From Sinorhizobium sp. B11 (lineage in GTDB: Bacteria; Pseudomonadota; Alphaproteobacteria; Rhizobiales; Rhizobiaceae): DNA of 64,000 bases. Under the pieces are notes generated by a model that did no database searches, was not told where the DNA came from, and was given only the letters and a program-made list of their open reading frames with translations. The position numbers were made by a program, and so were the translations under genes. The stretch's first letter is position 1, and each line of letters begins with the position of its first letter. Shown piece after piece: positions 27,121 to 36,385 of this stretch. Location of the stretch: assembly GCA_039725955.1 (NCBI GenBank), contig CP091033.1:248001-312000 (forward strand). Direction: 5' to 3'.

Positions 27121-28068
27121 TTATTGGGCCAGAACGAACGGTCCGGTGTACTTGTCGATATTGTCCTTGGTGATCAGCAGGCAATCGAACAGCTGCTTTT
27201 CACTCTTGGCGCCGGTGCTGCCCGTCTTGATGAAGTTGTCAGCCTGCTTGACGGCCTCTTCGGAGAAGACGGCGACGGGCTGGAGGACGGTGTATTGCAA
27301 TTCGCCGGCCTTGATCGCGGCGACCGCATCCGGCGAACCGTCGAAGCCACCGACCTTGACATTGGCAAGCTTGCCAGCTTCCTTCAGGGCCGAAATGGCA
27401 CCGAGCGCCATTTCGTCATTGCCGGAGATCACACCGATAATGTCGGGATTGGCCTGCAATATGGACTGCATCTTGTTGTGACCCTGGGTGCGGTCCCAAT
27501 TGGCGACTTCCTGGGCGACCTTCTTGAGGTCGGGATACTGGGTCAGGACGGTTTCGTAGCCGTTCGAGCGGGTGGCAGCGTTGTTGTCGGACGGCGCGCC
27601 AAGGAGTTCGGCATAGTTGCCCTTGTCGCCGACCGCTTCGACCCATTGCTGCGCGCCGATCGCAGCACCCTGGGCATTGTTCGAAACGAGCTGTGCCTTG
27701 GCAAGGCCTTCCTGGTTGATCTCCGCATTGACGAGAATGACCGGGATGCCTGCAGCAACCGCCTTCTTCACTGCTCCGACCGAGCCGTCGGCATTGGCGG
27801 GGTCGAGGATGATGGCGACCGACTTGTTGGTGATGGCAGTGTCGATCAGGTTGCTTTCCGTGTTGGTGTCACCCCTATGCGCGCTGACCGTAGCCGTGTA
27901 GCCGAGCTTTTCGGCTGTTGCCTTGGCGACATTGCCTTCCGTCAGCCAGTAGGGGTTGGACGGATCATTGACGATGATCGTCATCTGGCCTGCCGCCCAG
28001 GCGGAGCTGACGAGAATCGGGGCGACAGCCGCGGCTGCCAGAAGAATGCGCATGCCTTTCTTAAACAT
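27121..28068 (-). CDS. eryG: Erythritol ABC importer substrate-binding protein
   Basis: 315 aa, pentose/ribose-type periplasmic binding protein (family 2). A Sec signal covers about 1-25 (cleavage near AWAAG). The fold is marked by IIVNDPSNPYWLTEGNVAKATAEKLG, AIILDPANADGSVGAVKKAVAAGIPVILVNAE and SGNDEMALGAISALKEAGK. GGGAGAGAGA precedes the ATG. The name comes from its place with the permease and ATPase divergent from eryABCD, the order known for R. leguminosarum and Brucella. The ligand itself is inferred. Confidence 0.8.
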   Translation of the reverse strand: MFKKGMRILLAAAAVAPILVSSAWAAGQMTIIVNDPSNPYWLTEGNVAKATAEKLGYTATVSAHRGDTNTESNLIDTAITNKSVAIILDPANADGSVGAVKKAVAAGIPVILVNAEINQEGLAKAQLVSNNAQGAAIGAQQWVEAVGDKGNYAELLGAPSDNNAATRSNGYETVLTQYPDLKKVAQEVANWDRTQGHNKMQSILQANPDIIGVISGNDEMALGAISALKEAGKLANVKVGGFDGSPDAVAAIKAGELQYTVLQPVAVFSEEAVKQADNFIKTGSTGAKSEKQLFDCLLITKDNIDKYTGPFVLAQ

Positions 28069-28174
28069 AGTCTCTCTCCCATTTGTGAGTTCGGGTGCTG
28101 CCGGAAACCGGCGGTGCTTTCCGCGATCGGCCCTCTGGAAATCCAGTTGCCGTCGCGGATAAGTTCTGCTGACG

Positions 28175-29227
28175 TCAGGACGATTTTGTCCGGCGTCCGT
28201 ATTGGATGCTGTTCATGAGGACGGCGAGAACGATGACCGCGCCGGTAAAGACGGTCTGCCAGTAGGCCGAGACGCCGATGATCACGAGCCCGTCCGACAG
28301 GAAGCCGATCACGAAGGCGCCGAGCATCGTGCCGCGAACGGTGCCGCGTCCGCCGGTCAGGGCCGCTCCGCCGATGACGACGGCTGCGATCGCCGTCAAT
28401 TCGTAGGTCGTGCCGGCGGTCGGGCCGGCGGAGGTCAGCTGCGACGACAGGACCAGACCGGCAATTGCCGCGCAGACGCCAGAAAGTACATAGACGATGA
28501 TCTTGACACGCTTGACCGGCACGCCCGAGAGATCGGCAGCGCGTTCGTTGCCGCCAGAGGCGTAAAGCCAGCGGCCGAACGCCGTTCGGCTGAGGACAAT
28601 GCCGAAGATGATCGCAAGCACGGCGAGCACGACGACACCGATCGGAATGCCCGCGAGGCGGTTGAAGCCGAGCCAGTCGAAGCCGGTATTGCCGAGTTCG
28701 GGGCTGCCGTCGAGATCGTTGTAGGTCAGGCCATTGGTCATCAGCAGCGCGACACCGCGGGCGACATAAAGCACGCCGAGCGAGGCGACGAAGGCGGGTA
28801 CCTTCAGATAGGCAATCAGCACGCCATTGACCGCGCCGACGACGCCACCGAGGGCGCAGGTGATAACCACGACGGCCCACACCGGCGGATAGAGAATAAC
28901 GCCGAAGGCGTCCAGCGTCACACCCTTCATCATAAAGCCGGCAATGCAGCCCGCGAGCCCGAGCGTCGAGCCGACTGAAAGATCGATGCCGCCATTCAGG
29001 ATCACCAGAAGCATGCCGATCGCCAGGATGCCGAAGATCGCGACATGCGAGGCCATGGTCAGGAAGTTACTCAGGCTGAAGTAATAGGGTGACAGGAACG
29101 AGAAGACCGCAATGATGACGATCAGAGCGAAGAAGGCGCGGCCTTCCAGGATCAGGCGCACGAGGTTGATGTTGCGCTTTTGCCCATGCGACACTGACTG
29201 CTTTTCTGTGATGTTCGTGACTGACAT
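28175..29227 (-). CDS. eryF: Erythritol ABC importer permease
   Basis: 350 aa RbsC-family membrane protein, about nine to ten transmembrane segments, with ILNGGIDLSVGSTLGLAGCIAGFMM, GVLYVARGVALLMTNG and AIAAVVIGGAALTGGRGTVRGTMLGAFVIG, all hallmarks of ribose-type permeases. GGAG lies 9 nt before the ATG. It is between eryE and eryG. Gene name by synteny with the erythritol locus. Confidence 0.8.
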   Translation of the reverse strand: MSVTNITEKQSVSHGQKRNINLVRLILEGRAFFALIVIIAVFSFLSPYYFSLSNFLTMASHVAIFGILAIGMLLVILNGGIDLSVGSTLGLAGCIAGFMMKGVTLDAFGVILYPPVWAVVVITCALGGVVGAVNGVLIAYLKVPAFVASLGVLYVARGVALLMTNGLTYNDLDGSPELGNTGFDWLGFNRLAGIPIGVVVLAVLAIIFGIVLSRTAFGRWLYASGGNERAADLSGVPVKRVKIIVYVLSGVCAAIAGLVLSSQLTSAGPTAGTTYELTAIAAVVIGGAALTGGRGTVRGTMLGAFVIGFLSDGLVIIGVSAYWQTVFTGAVIVLAVLMNSIQYGRRTKSS

Positions 29228-29250
29228 GATCAGTGCTCCATAATTCTGGG

Positions 29251-30795
29251 CTAGTGCGCGACCACGGCTTCGCCGGAAGCGGCCATGATCTTTTCCTTGG
29301 TGACGTCAGCACCGAATTCAGCCGAGATGCGGCCGCGATGCATGACGATGATGCGGTGCGCGATGCTCAGGCACTCGTTGACCTCGGAAGTCGAATAGAT
29401 GACGGCTAGACCCTGCCGGGCGCGTTCTGCAAGAAGCTTGAAGACTTCCGCCTTGGCACCGATGTCGATGCCGCGGCTCGGCTCGTCGAGAAGAATGACC
29501 TTCGGGTCTGTCGCCAGCATCTTGCCGATGACCACCTTTTGTTGATTGCCACCCGACAGCGAACCGATGGCCGCCTCACCACCATCGGTCTTGACGTGGA
29601 CTTTGCGAATGGAGGCATCGACAAGCTCGCGCTCGCGACGGCCGGATGTGAACAGTCCTTTGGTAAAGGCGCCGATGCTGGCGAGCGAGAGATTGGAGCC
29701 GACAGTCATCGTCTGGACGAGGCCGTCGCGCTGGCGATCCTCCGGCACCAGCACAAGGCCGCTTGCGATGCGTCCGGCGATGCTCAGATGCCCGACATCC
29801 TGGCCTTCAAGCCTGACGGTGCCGCCACTGGCGCGCAACCGTCCGGCGACACATTCCAGAAGCTCGGTGCGGCCGGCGCCCATCAGACCGTAGATGCAGA
29901 CGACCTCCCCGGCGCGCACGTCCAGCGACAAGCGGTCGACGGAATTCAAGGCTGATCCGGCGGGACCCGGGACGGTGAGGTTGTCGATCGAAAGTGCAGG
30001 CTTACCGAAGGTATAACCTTCAGGCGGGCTGCCGAGATCGAAGTTGTCGCCCACCATGTTTCGCACGATCCATTCGAGATCGATGTCCTTGCGTTGCGCA
30101 TAGGCTGTCATGGTACCGTCGCGCAGCACGACGGCGTGGTTGGTGATCTGCAGCGCCTCCTCGAGATGATGCGAGATATAGACGATCGACACGCCGCGAT
30201 TGGTCAGGTCGTGGATAACCCTGAAAAGCACCTCCACTTCCGTGGCGCTCAGCGCCGACGTCGGCTCGTCCATGATCAGGATACGCGAATTGACGGATAG
30301 CGCCCGGGCAATTTCGACGATCTGCTGCTGGCCGAGACGAAGATCCTCCACCTTGGTCAGCGGATCGATCTCCTCTTCCAATGCCTCCATCAAAAGGCGC
30401 GTCTGGCGTTCCTCTTCCGCGAAGTCTACCACGCCGCTCTTGATGATCTCGCGGCCCATGAAGATGTTGTCGCGCACGCTGAGATTGGGCGCCAGGCTGA
30501 GTTCCTGGTGAATGATCGAGATGCCGCAGTCGCGCGCGTGGGTCGAAGAGTTGAAGCTGATCGGCGCACCATCGAGAATGATCTCGCCCGACGTAGGCTG
30601 GACGACGCCCGAAAGGATTTTCATCAGCGTCGATTTGCCCGCGCCGTTCTCGCCGAACAGCGTGGTGACCTGACCGCGACGGATATCGAAATTGACACCC
30701 TTGAGGGCATGCACGCTACCGTAGGTTTTGGCGATGTTGCGGGCGGCCAGGACCACCTCGCCAAGGCCTTTTGATGTGGGGATCGGCTGGCTCAT
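29251..30795 (-). CDS. eryE: Erythritol ABC importer ATPase (two-domain, RbsA type)
   Basis: 514 aa with two nucleotide-binding domains. The first has Walker A GENGAGKST, signature LRLGQQQIVEIARAL and Walker B ILIMDEPTSAL. The second has a degenerate Walker A (GLMGAGRTEL), as is usual for RbsA-type proteins, with signature LSGGNQQKVVIGKML and VILLDEPSRGIDIG. The start overlaps the stop of the DUF2291-like gene by 4 nt. Gene name by synteny. Confidence 0.85.
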   Translation of the reverse strand: MSQPIPTSKGLGEVVLAARNIAKTYGSVHALKGVNFDIRRGQVTTLFGENGAGKSTLMKILSGVVQPTSGEIILDGAPISFNSSTHARDCGISIIHQELSLAPNLSVRDNIFMGREIIKSGVVDFAEEERQTRLLMEALEEEIDPLTKVEDLRLGQQQIVEIARALSVNSRILIMDEPTSALSATEVEVLFRVIHDLTNRGVSIVYISHHLEEALQITNHAVVLRDGTMTAYAQRKDIDLEWIVRNMVGDNFDLGSPPEGYTFGKPALSIDNLTVPGPAGSALNSVDRLSLDVRAGEVVCIYGLMGAGRTELLECVAGRLRASGGTVRLEGQDVGHLSIAGRIASGLVLVPEDRQRDGLVQTMTVGSNLSLASIGAFTKGLFTSGRRERELVDASIRKVHVKTDGGEAAIGSLSGGNQQKVVIGKMLATDPKVILLDEPSRGIDIGAKAEVFKLLAERARQGLAVIYSTSEVNECLSIAHRIIVMHRGRISAEFGADVTKEKIMAASGEAVVAH

Positions 30796-31448
30796 TTGAC
30801 GTCGACCTTGACCGGGGTAACGAGCCAGTTTTTGGGGTTGATGAGTCTGAAGACGCCGATGACGGTTGCCGTCTTGCCATTGAGCTGGTCCGGATCAAGG
30901 CCGGCGAATACGGCCTTCTTCATCTCGTTGTTGATGGCCGACCCGGCGTCCTGATACTGGATCTGATTGGTGAACTGGCCGAAGTGAATTGTGCCCGTGG
31001 CATCGCGGAGGTCCGTGCCATTGACCGCAGGGCCGGTCTGGACACGGACCACCGTCTCGGGGGGAAGTCCGTCGATCTTCATTTCGTTGGTATTGGATTT
31101 GCGTTCACCGAAGGTGCCAGTCAGTGTCACCGGGATGACCGGGCCTGTGCTCGTGGCAACGCCGTATTTCTCGCCGGCCGCCTTCTTGTCGGCAGCGATC
31201 GCCGTCGCCAGGTCAATCGCAGCCACCGCTCGCTTTTCGACATCCGCCTGGATTTTCGGGAACTGCTCCGCCCCAAAGGCTTCCGGAGAAAATGCCTGCT
31301 GCCTGACGTCGTCTTCCGAGCCGATCTTCACAACCGTGGTATCGAGCGCGATGGCGCCGATGACCACGATAGCCGCAACGGCGGTGATGACCATCTTCAA
31401 GTTGCCTTTGCCTGGCGCGGAGGCTGCGTGGGCGGGCTGAGTATTCAT
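30792..31448 (-). CDS. DUF2291-like membrane-anchored periplasmic protein of the erythritol importer operon
   Basis: 218 aa. An N-terminal membrane anchor or uncleaved signal (about 19-37, MVITAVAAIVVIGAIALDTTVV) is followed by a periplasmic domain (AFSPEAFGAEQFPKIQADVEKRA...NPKNWLVTPVKVDV). This architecture matches the DUF2291 proteins often found with Rbs-type importers in Rhizobiales, role unknown. The start was moved to ATG 31448, which has AAGG upstream; an in-frame start exists at 31505. First gene of the leftward eryEFG operon. Confidence 0.7.
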   Translation of the reverse strand: MNTQPAHAASAPGKGNLKMVITAVAAIVVIGAIALDTTVVKIGSEDDVRQQAFSPEAFGAEQFPKIQADVEKRAVAAIDLATAIAADKKAAGEKYGVATSTGPVIPVTLTGTFGERKSNTNEMKIDGLPPETVVRVQTGPAVNGTDLRDATGTIHFGQFTNQIQYQDAGSAINNEMKKAVFAGLDPDQLNGKTATVIGVFRLINPKNWLVTPVKVDVK

Positions 31449-32194
31449 TGCTGGCGACCTTTGCGGCTGGTCGGATTTACGGCGAAGGCGGGAGGAAGTT
31501 GGCAAAGCCTATGGCTGCTTCATCGAAGACGGCATGCTCCGAGAAGCACGCGAATATTCGGGACCCTGCCTCGCCGGTCGCTGCCTGTGGCGTGATGATA
31601 GCCGGAAAGATTGTGCATCCGTACCTCCTACGTGTCGGGACAGGCGCTTGTCTCCTTCAATCGCCCGGACCGCAAATCCCTCAGCAGCAATGCCTGCATG
31701 ATAGGTAAATGGTAATTCTGTCAAAAATCATGTTATCAAATTGTTCGTCTGTCAACAGGAGTTTTGTGAACTGACGTTTATAACATAACATTCAAAGCGT
31801 GATCGGCGTCCGGAAAAATAGTCTTTCCCCCGGGGTTCGTGTCGACTGCGAAGGCGCTCGTCCGGCAGGCTATGTTATTCTATATACTTGATATTAGAAG
31901 ATAAATTATTCTGACACCCGTCCCCGTACCGTGACGCCAGTGTCGCCGATAGTCGAGGCGGCTCTCGATGCTCATCGAACAGGTTGCTATTATTTTATCT
32001 GAAAAAAAATTTCATTGCGAGAAAAAACTTACTGTACCAATGATATCTTTGTGTTATCTTTTTGATGAAGCGCGCGGGCGCTCCGAAAAGTATCGAATAT
32101 CAAAGGCGGGACTGCGCACCGGCCGGCTTGCTCGTGAATTCGAAATGTGGTCGCCTGCAACCTTTGCTGGTTGTGCCGACCAGGAGGATGAGAG
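31449..32194. promoter_or_regulatory. Divergent control region between eryEFG and eryABCD
   Basis: 746 nt with no gene I trust. It is clearly more AT-rich than the coding flanks, above all 31700-31800, 31870-31912 and 31985-32065. The hexamer TGTTAT, on either strand, recurs at about 31731, 31785, 31873 and 32052, and again before eryR, so it may be part of an operator. The 76-codon frame at 31968-32198 lacks a ribosome-binding site and is treated as non-coding. The length leaves room for two promoters and long-distance regulation. Confidence 0.55.
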
Positions 32195-32248
32195 ATGAAT
32201 TCGACGCGTGTTTTGCTCCTCGCAATGTTCGACGTGTTTGCCGGATAA
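32195..32248 (+). CDS. Putative leader peptide upstream of eryA (17 aa)
   Basis: A 17-codon frame, MNSTRVLLLAMFDVFAG, is preceded by a perfect AGGAGG (32182-32187) at 7 nt. It ends 6 nt before the ATG of eryA. eryA itself has only a weak GGAT as ribosome-binding site, so ribosomes finishing this frame could re-initiate on eryA (translational coupling). The peptide is hydrophobic with no codon run that would suggest classical attenuation. Direct evidence is limited to the ribosome-binding site and geometry. Confidence 0.55.
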   Translation: MNSTRVLLLAMFDVFAG

Positions 32249-32254
32249 TCCGTG

Positions 32255-33826
32255 ATGGACGTTAGCCGCCAAGTCATCGTTGGTATCGATGCGGGAACTT
32301 CGGTCATCAAGGCGGTTGCCTTCGACCTTTCCGGCCGCCAGATCGCCGCAGCATCGGTTCGCAACAAATATTCAAGCGGCAGTGATGGTTCGGCCACGCA
32401 GTCGCTCGCGCAGACATGGCAGGATTGTGTCGGCGCGCTTCGCGGCCTTGGCGAGAAGGTTGAGGGTCTTGCGTCGCGCACCGCGGCGATCGCGGTGACG
32501 GGGCAGGGGGACGGAACATGGCTGGTCGGTTCTGGAAATCAGCCTGTCGCTGATGCCTGGCTCTGGCTCGACGCGCGTGCCGCGCCGACTGTGGTGTCCC
32601 TTGCCGGCCAGGAAACGAACAGGGCGCGTTTCGAGCAGACGGGCACGGGACTGAATACCTGCCAGCAGGGCGCGCAGCTCGCGCATATGGATCGGGTGGC
32701 GCCAGAGCTCCTGGACGGAGCGGAAACGGCGCTGCACTGCAAGGACTGGCTCTACCTCAATTTTACCGGTGTGCGGGCGACCGACCCTTCCGAGGCAAGC
32801 TTTACCTTTGGTGATTTCAGAACCCGGCAGTATTCGCCCGTTGCCATTGACGCCCTTGGGTTGACGCATCGCCGCATGCTTCTGCCGGAGATTGTCGATG
32901 GAACCGAGATCAGCCATCCGCTGACGGCGGAAGCGGCGCGGGCCTGCGGCCTGCTGGCCGGCACGCCTGTCAGTCTTGGTTACGTCGACATGGTGATGAC
33001 CGCGCTCGGCGCCGGTGTTCGCAGCGGCGGGCGTAATGCAGCCTGTTCGACGATTGGTTCGACCGGCGTGCATCTGCGCGCAAAGCCAGTGGCTGACGTC
33101 CATCTCAACCGAGAGGGCACGGGCTACGTCATTGCCCTGCCGATCCCTGATACCGTTACCCAGGTGCAGACCAATATGGGTGCGACGATCAATATCGACT
33201 GGCTGCTTGAGATGGCTGCCTATCTGATGGCGGAGGCCGGAAAACCTGCTACTCACACCGAGCTCGTCGCCAGGATCGACCGCTGGTTTTTCGAAAGCCA
33301 GCCCGGATCGGTCGTCTATCACCCCTATATTTCCGAGGCCGGGGAGCGTGGACCTTTCGTCAATGCCCAGGCCAGGGCAGGCTTTTCCGGTCTTTCGGTC
33401 CGTCATGGATTTCCGGACCTCGTTCGCGCGGTTGTCGAAGGTCTGGCATTGGCGACGCGCGATTGTTACGCGGCCATGGGCGAGATGCCGGAAGAACTGC
33501 GCGTCACCGGCGGCGCCGTGCGTTCGAGCGCGCTGCGCCGTTCGCTCACCGCTTCGCTCAAGGCACCTATCCGGCTGTCGCGTCGCGAAGAGACCGGAGC
33601 TGCAGGTGCTGCGATGATGGCTGCTGTGTCGATCGGCGCCTACAGGACCATGGACGATTGCATCGCCGATTGGGTCACGCCACTGCTCGGCGAAGCCGAA
33701 GAGCCGGTCAGTGAGGAAGCCGCACGCTTCGATCTCCTTTTTTCCGCCTATGCCGATATCCGAAAGGCCATGCCCACTGCCTGGGAGGCATTGGCCAGAG
33801 CCGCGGCGGCGGCGTCCGCAAAATGA
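32255..33826 (+). CDS. eryA: Erythritol kinase
   Basis: 523 aa FGGY kinase (VIVGIDAGTSVIKAVAFDLSG at the N-terminus; CSTIGSTGVHL and ELRVTGGAVRSSALRRSL in the C-terminal half). In the Brucella/Rhizobium pathway EryA makes L-erythritol 4-phosphate from erythritol and ATP. The order eryA-eryB-eryC-eryD that follows is diagnostic. ATG 32255 or the adjoining GTG 32252 can be the start; both depend on the leader frame just upstream. Confidence 0.85.
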   Translation: MDVSRQVIVGIDAGTSVIKAVAFDLSGRQIAAASVRNKYSSGSDGSATQSLAQTWQDCVGALRGLGEKVEGLASRTAAIAVTGQGDGTWLVGSGNQPVADAWLWLDARAAPTVVSLAGQETNRARFEQTGTGLNTCQQGAQLAHMDRVAPELLDGAETALHCKDWLYLNFTGVRATDPSEASFTFGDFRTRQYSPVAIDALGLTHRRMLLPEIVDGTEISHPLTAEAARACGLLAGTPVSLGYVDMVMTALGAGVRSGGRNAACSTIGSTGVHLRAKPVADVHLNREGTGYVIALPIPDTVTQVQTNMGATINIDWLLEMAAYLMAEAGKPATHTELVARIDRWFFESQPGSVVYHPYISEAGERGPFVNAQARAGFSGLSVRHGFPDLVRAVVEGLALATRDCYAAMGEMPEELRVTGGAVRSSALRRSLTASLKAPIRLSRREETGAAGAAMMAAVSIGAYRTMDDCIADWVTPLLGEAEEPVSEEAARFDLLFSAYADIRKAMPTAWEALARAAAAASAK

Positions 33827-33861
33827 ATCGCTGATGCAAAAGGCATCCGAGGGAGCATGAC

Positions 33862-35373
33862 ATGACTGAACCCGAAATCCTGGATCTTTTCGTCATCGGC
33901 GGTGGCATCAACGGCGCGGGAATTGCCCGCGATGCTGCCGGGCGTGGCTTGAAAGTCGCCTTATGTGAAAAGGACGACCTGGCGCAGGGCACTTCCTCCC
34001 GCTCGGGCAAGCTCGTGCATGGCGGCCTTCGCTATCTGGAATACTACGAATTCCGACTGGTGCGGGAGGCGCTGATCGAGCGCGAGGTGCTGCTCAATGC
34101 GGCTCCGCACATCATCTGGCCGATGCGTTTCGTGCTGCCGCACAGTCCCGAGGATCGCCCCGCCTGGCTCGTCCGGCTCGGCCTTTTCCTCTACGATCAT
34201 CTCGGCGGGCGCAAGAAGCTGCCGGGCACCCGCACGCTCAATCTGCTGCGCGATCCTGAAGGCACGCCCATACTCGATCAATATACCCGCGGCTTCGAAT
34301 ATTCGGATTGCTGGGTGGACGATGCCCGCCTCGTCACGTTGAATGCGGTGAGCGCTGCCGAGAAGGGCGCCCTGGTGCTGACCCGCTCGCCGGCTGTGTC
34401 GGCACGCCGGGAAAACGGCCAATGGACGATCACGACGAAAAGCAGCACCAGCGGCGAGATGCGGACGTTCCGCGCCAGATGTCTCGTCAATTGCGCCGGC
34501 CCGTGGGTCACCGACATCATCAACCGCGTCGCCGGCTCCAATTCCAGCCGCAATGTGCGTCTCGTCAAGGGCAGCCACATCATCGTGCCGAAATTCTGGG
34601 CCGGTTCCAATGCCTACCTGGTTCAGAATCACGACAAACGCGTCATTTTCATCAACCCTTACGAAGGCGACAAGGCGCTGATCGGAACGACCGATATCGC
34701 CTATGAGGGCCGAGCCGAGGATGTGGCAGCCGATGAGTCGGAAATCGACTATCTGCTGAAGGCGGTGAACCGCTATTTCAAGGAGAAGCTGCGCCGCCGG
34801 GACGTATTGCACAGCTTCTCGGGCGTGCGCCCGTTGTTTGACGACGGCAAGGGCAATCCATCAGCGGTGACCCGCGACTATGTGTTCGATCTTGATGAGA
34901 CCGGGGGAGCGCCGCTTCTCAATGTCTTTGGCGGCAAGATCACGACTTTCCGGGAGCTTGCCGAACGCGGCATGCAGCGCCTCAGGCACATCTTCCCGAA
35001 CATGGGCGGCGACTGGACGGAAAAGGCACCGCTGCCGGGCGGGGAGATGCCCAATGCCGACTACGAGACCTTCGCCAACAGCCTGCGTGACACCTATCCG
35101 TGGATGCCGCGAAAACTCGTCCATCACTATGGCCGTCTCTACGGCACGCGCACGAAGAACCTGGTTGCCGGGGCAACGGACCTGCAAGGCCTCGGGCGTT
35201 ATTTCGGCGGGCAGCTCTATGAGGCGGAAGCCCGTTATCTCGCTGCCAACGAATGGGCGGAGACGGCCGAGGACGTCCTCTATCGCCGCACCAAGCACTA
35301 CCTGCATCTCAGCGAGGCAGAACGGGCAGCCTTTGCCGACTGGTTTGCTTCATCCCATCTTGCCGCCGCCTGA
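33862..35373 (+). CDS. eryB: L-erythritol 4-phosphate dehydrogenase
   Basis: 503 aa FAD-dependent GlpD-family enzyme. LFVIGGGINGAGIARDAAGRGLKVALCEKDDLAQGTSSRSGKLVHGGLRYLE at the N-terminus and NVFGGKITTFRELAERGM are typical. It oxidises L-erythritol 4-phosphate to L-3-tetrulose 4-phosphate, giving electrons to the membrane quinone pool. GAGGGAG lies 7 nt before the ATG. It is close to canonical GlpD in sequence; the EryB call depends on its place between eryA and eryC. Confidence 0.85.
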   Translation: MTEPEILDLFVIGGGINGAGIARDAAGRGLKVALCEKDDLAQGTSSRSGKLVHGGLRYLEYYEFRLVREALIEREVLLNAAPHIIWPMRFVLPHSPEDRPAWLVRLGLFLYDHLGGRKKLPGTRTLNLLRDPEGTPILDQYTRGFEYSDCWVDDARLVTLNAVSAAEKGALVLTRSPAVSARRENGQWTITTKSSTSGEMRTFRARCLVNCAGPWVTDIINRVAGSNSSRNVRLVKGSHIIVPKFWAGSNAYLVQNHDKRVIFINPYEGDKALIGTTDIAYEGRAEDVAADESEIDYLLKAVNRYFKEKLRRRDVLHSFSGVRPLFDDGKGNPSAVTRDYVFDLDETGGAPLLNVFGGKITTFRELAERGMQRLRHIFPNMGGDWTEKAPLPGGEMPNADYETFANSLRDTYPWMPRKLVHHYGRLYGTRTKNLVAGATDLQGLGRYFGGQLYEAEARYLAANEWAETAEDVLYRRTKHYLHLSEAERAAFADWFASSHLAAA

Positions 35374-35383
35374 GGAGGTCTTG

Positions 35384-36316
35384 GTGCCGCTTTCGCTTTC
35401 GCTGAATACCAACCCGCTTGTGAACCGCTTTGCCGACCCCGACGACTTGATCGAGACGGTGGCGCGAGATCTGCGCATTCGCGATCTCCAGTTGACGCAT
35501 GAATTCATCAATCCAAGCTGGCAAGCCCCTGTCATCCGCCGCCTGACCCGCCAGATGAAAGCCGCGTTGGCACGTACCGGCGTTCGCGTTACCTCCGGCA
35601 TGACCGGGCCGTATGGACGGCTGAACCATTTCGGGCATCCGGATGCCGAGGTCCGCCGCTATTACGTGGACTGGTTCAAGACCTTTGCCGACATTACTGC
35701 CGATCTCGGCGGACATTCCGTCGGAACGCAGTTTGCGATCTTCACCTACAAGGATTTCGACGACGCAAGCCGGCGCGAGGAGCTAACCAAGATCGCCATC
35801 GACTGCTGGTGCGAAGTCGCAGAGCATGCCAGTGCCGCCGGTCTTTCCTACATCTTCTGGGAGCCGATGAGCATCGGCCGTGAATTCGGTGACACGATCC
35901 AATCCTGCCTTTCGCTGCAGGCGCGATTGAGCGCTGCCGATATGGCGGTGCCGATGTGGATGATGGCCGATATCGACCACGGCGACGTCACCTCCGACAA
36001 TCCCGACGACTATGACCCCTATGCCTGGGCGCGGGCCGTGCCGAAGCTGTCGCCGATCATCCACATCAAGCAGAGCCTGATGGACAAGGGCGGCCACCGG
36101 CCGTTCACGGCGGAATTCAATGCCAAAGGGCGGATACAACCCGCCCCGCTGTTGGAGGCTTTCGCGGCAGGCGGTGCCGATGACAACGAGATCTGTCTCG
36201 AACTTTCCTTCAAGGAACGCGAGCCGAATGATCGCGAGGTTATCGCGCAGATTGCCGAAAGCGTCGCCTTCTGGGCGCCGCATATCGACACCGGCGCCGC
36301 GGACTTGAAGATATGA
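35384..36316 (+). CDS. eryC: Tetrulose 4-phosphate racemase of erythritol breakdown
   Basis: 310 aa TIM-barrel protein of the xylose-isomerase-like group (FINPSWQAPVIRRLTRQM, GMTGPYGRLNHFGHPDAEVRRYYVDWFK, YIFWEPMSIGREF, MADIDHGDV). In Brucella EryC interconverts L-3-tetrulose 4-phosphate and D-/L-erythrulose 4-phosphate. The start is GTG 35384: the strong AGGAGG at 35373-35378 overlaps the eryB stop and lies 5 nt before it. An open frame continues far upstream but overlaps eryB and is rejected. Confidence 0.8.
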   Translation: MPLSLSLNTNPLVNRFADPDDLIETVARDLRIRDLQLTHEFINPSWQAPVIRRLTRQMKAALARTGVRVTSGMTGPYGRLNHFGHPDAEVRRYYVDWFKTFADITADLGGHSVGTQFAIFTYKDFDDASRREELTKIAIDCWCEVAEHASAAGLSYIFWEPMSIGREFGDTIQSCLSLQARLSAADMAVPMWMMADIDHGDVTSDNPDDYDPYAWARAVPKLSPIIHIKQSLMDKGGHRPFTAEFNAKGRIQPAPLLEAFAAGGADDNEICLELSFKEREPNDREVIAQIAESVAFWAPHIDTGAADLKI

Positions 36317-36385
36317 GCCGGCGATTTACAAGGGCTGCTTGTTGTCAGGCGGTATAGCCGTCGAAGAAATGGGAAGGGTGCGGCG

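Noticed and set aside
31968..32198. 76-codon open frame in the ery control region
   Set aside because: No ribosome-binding site, AT-rich unusual composition, and it overlaps the Shine-Dalgarno of the better leader frame.
34880..35383. Possible 168-residue N-terminal extension of EryC
   Set aside because: It lies entirely inside eryB in another frame; a strong ribosome-binding site places the start at GTG 35384.
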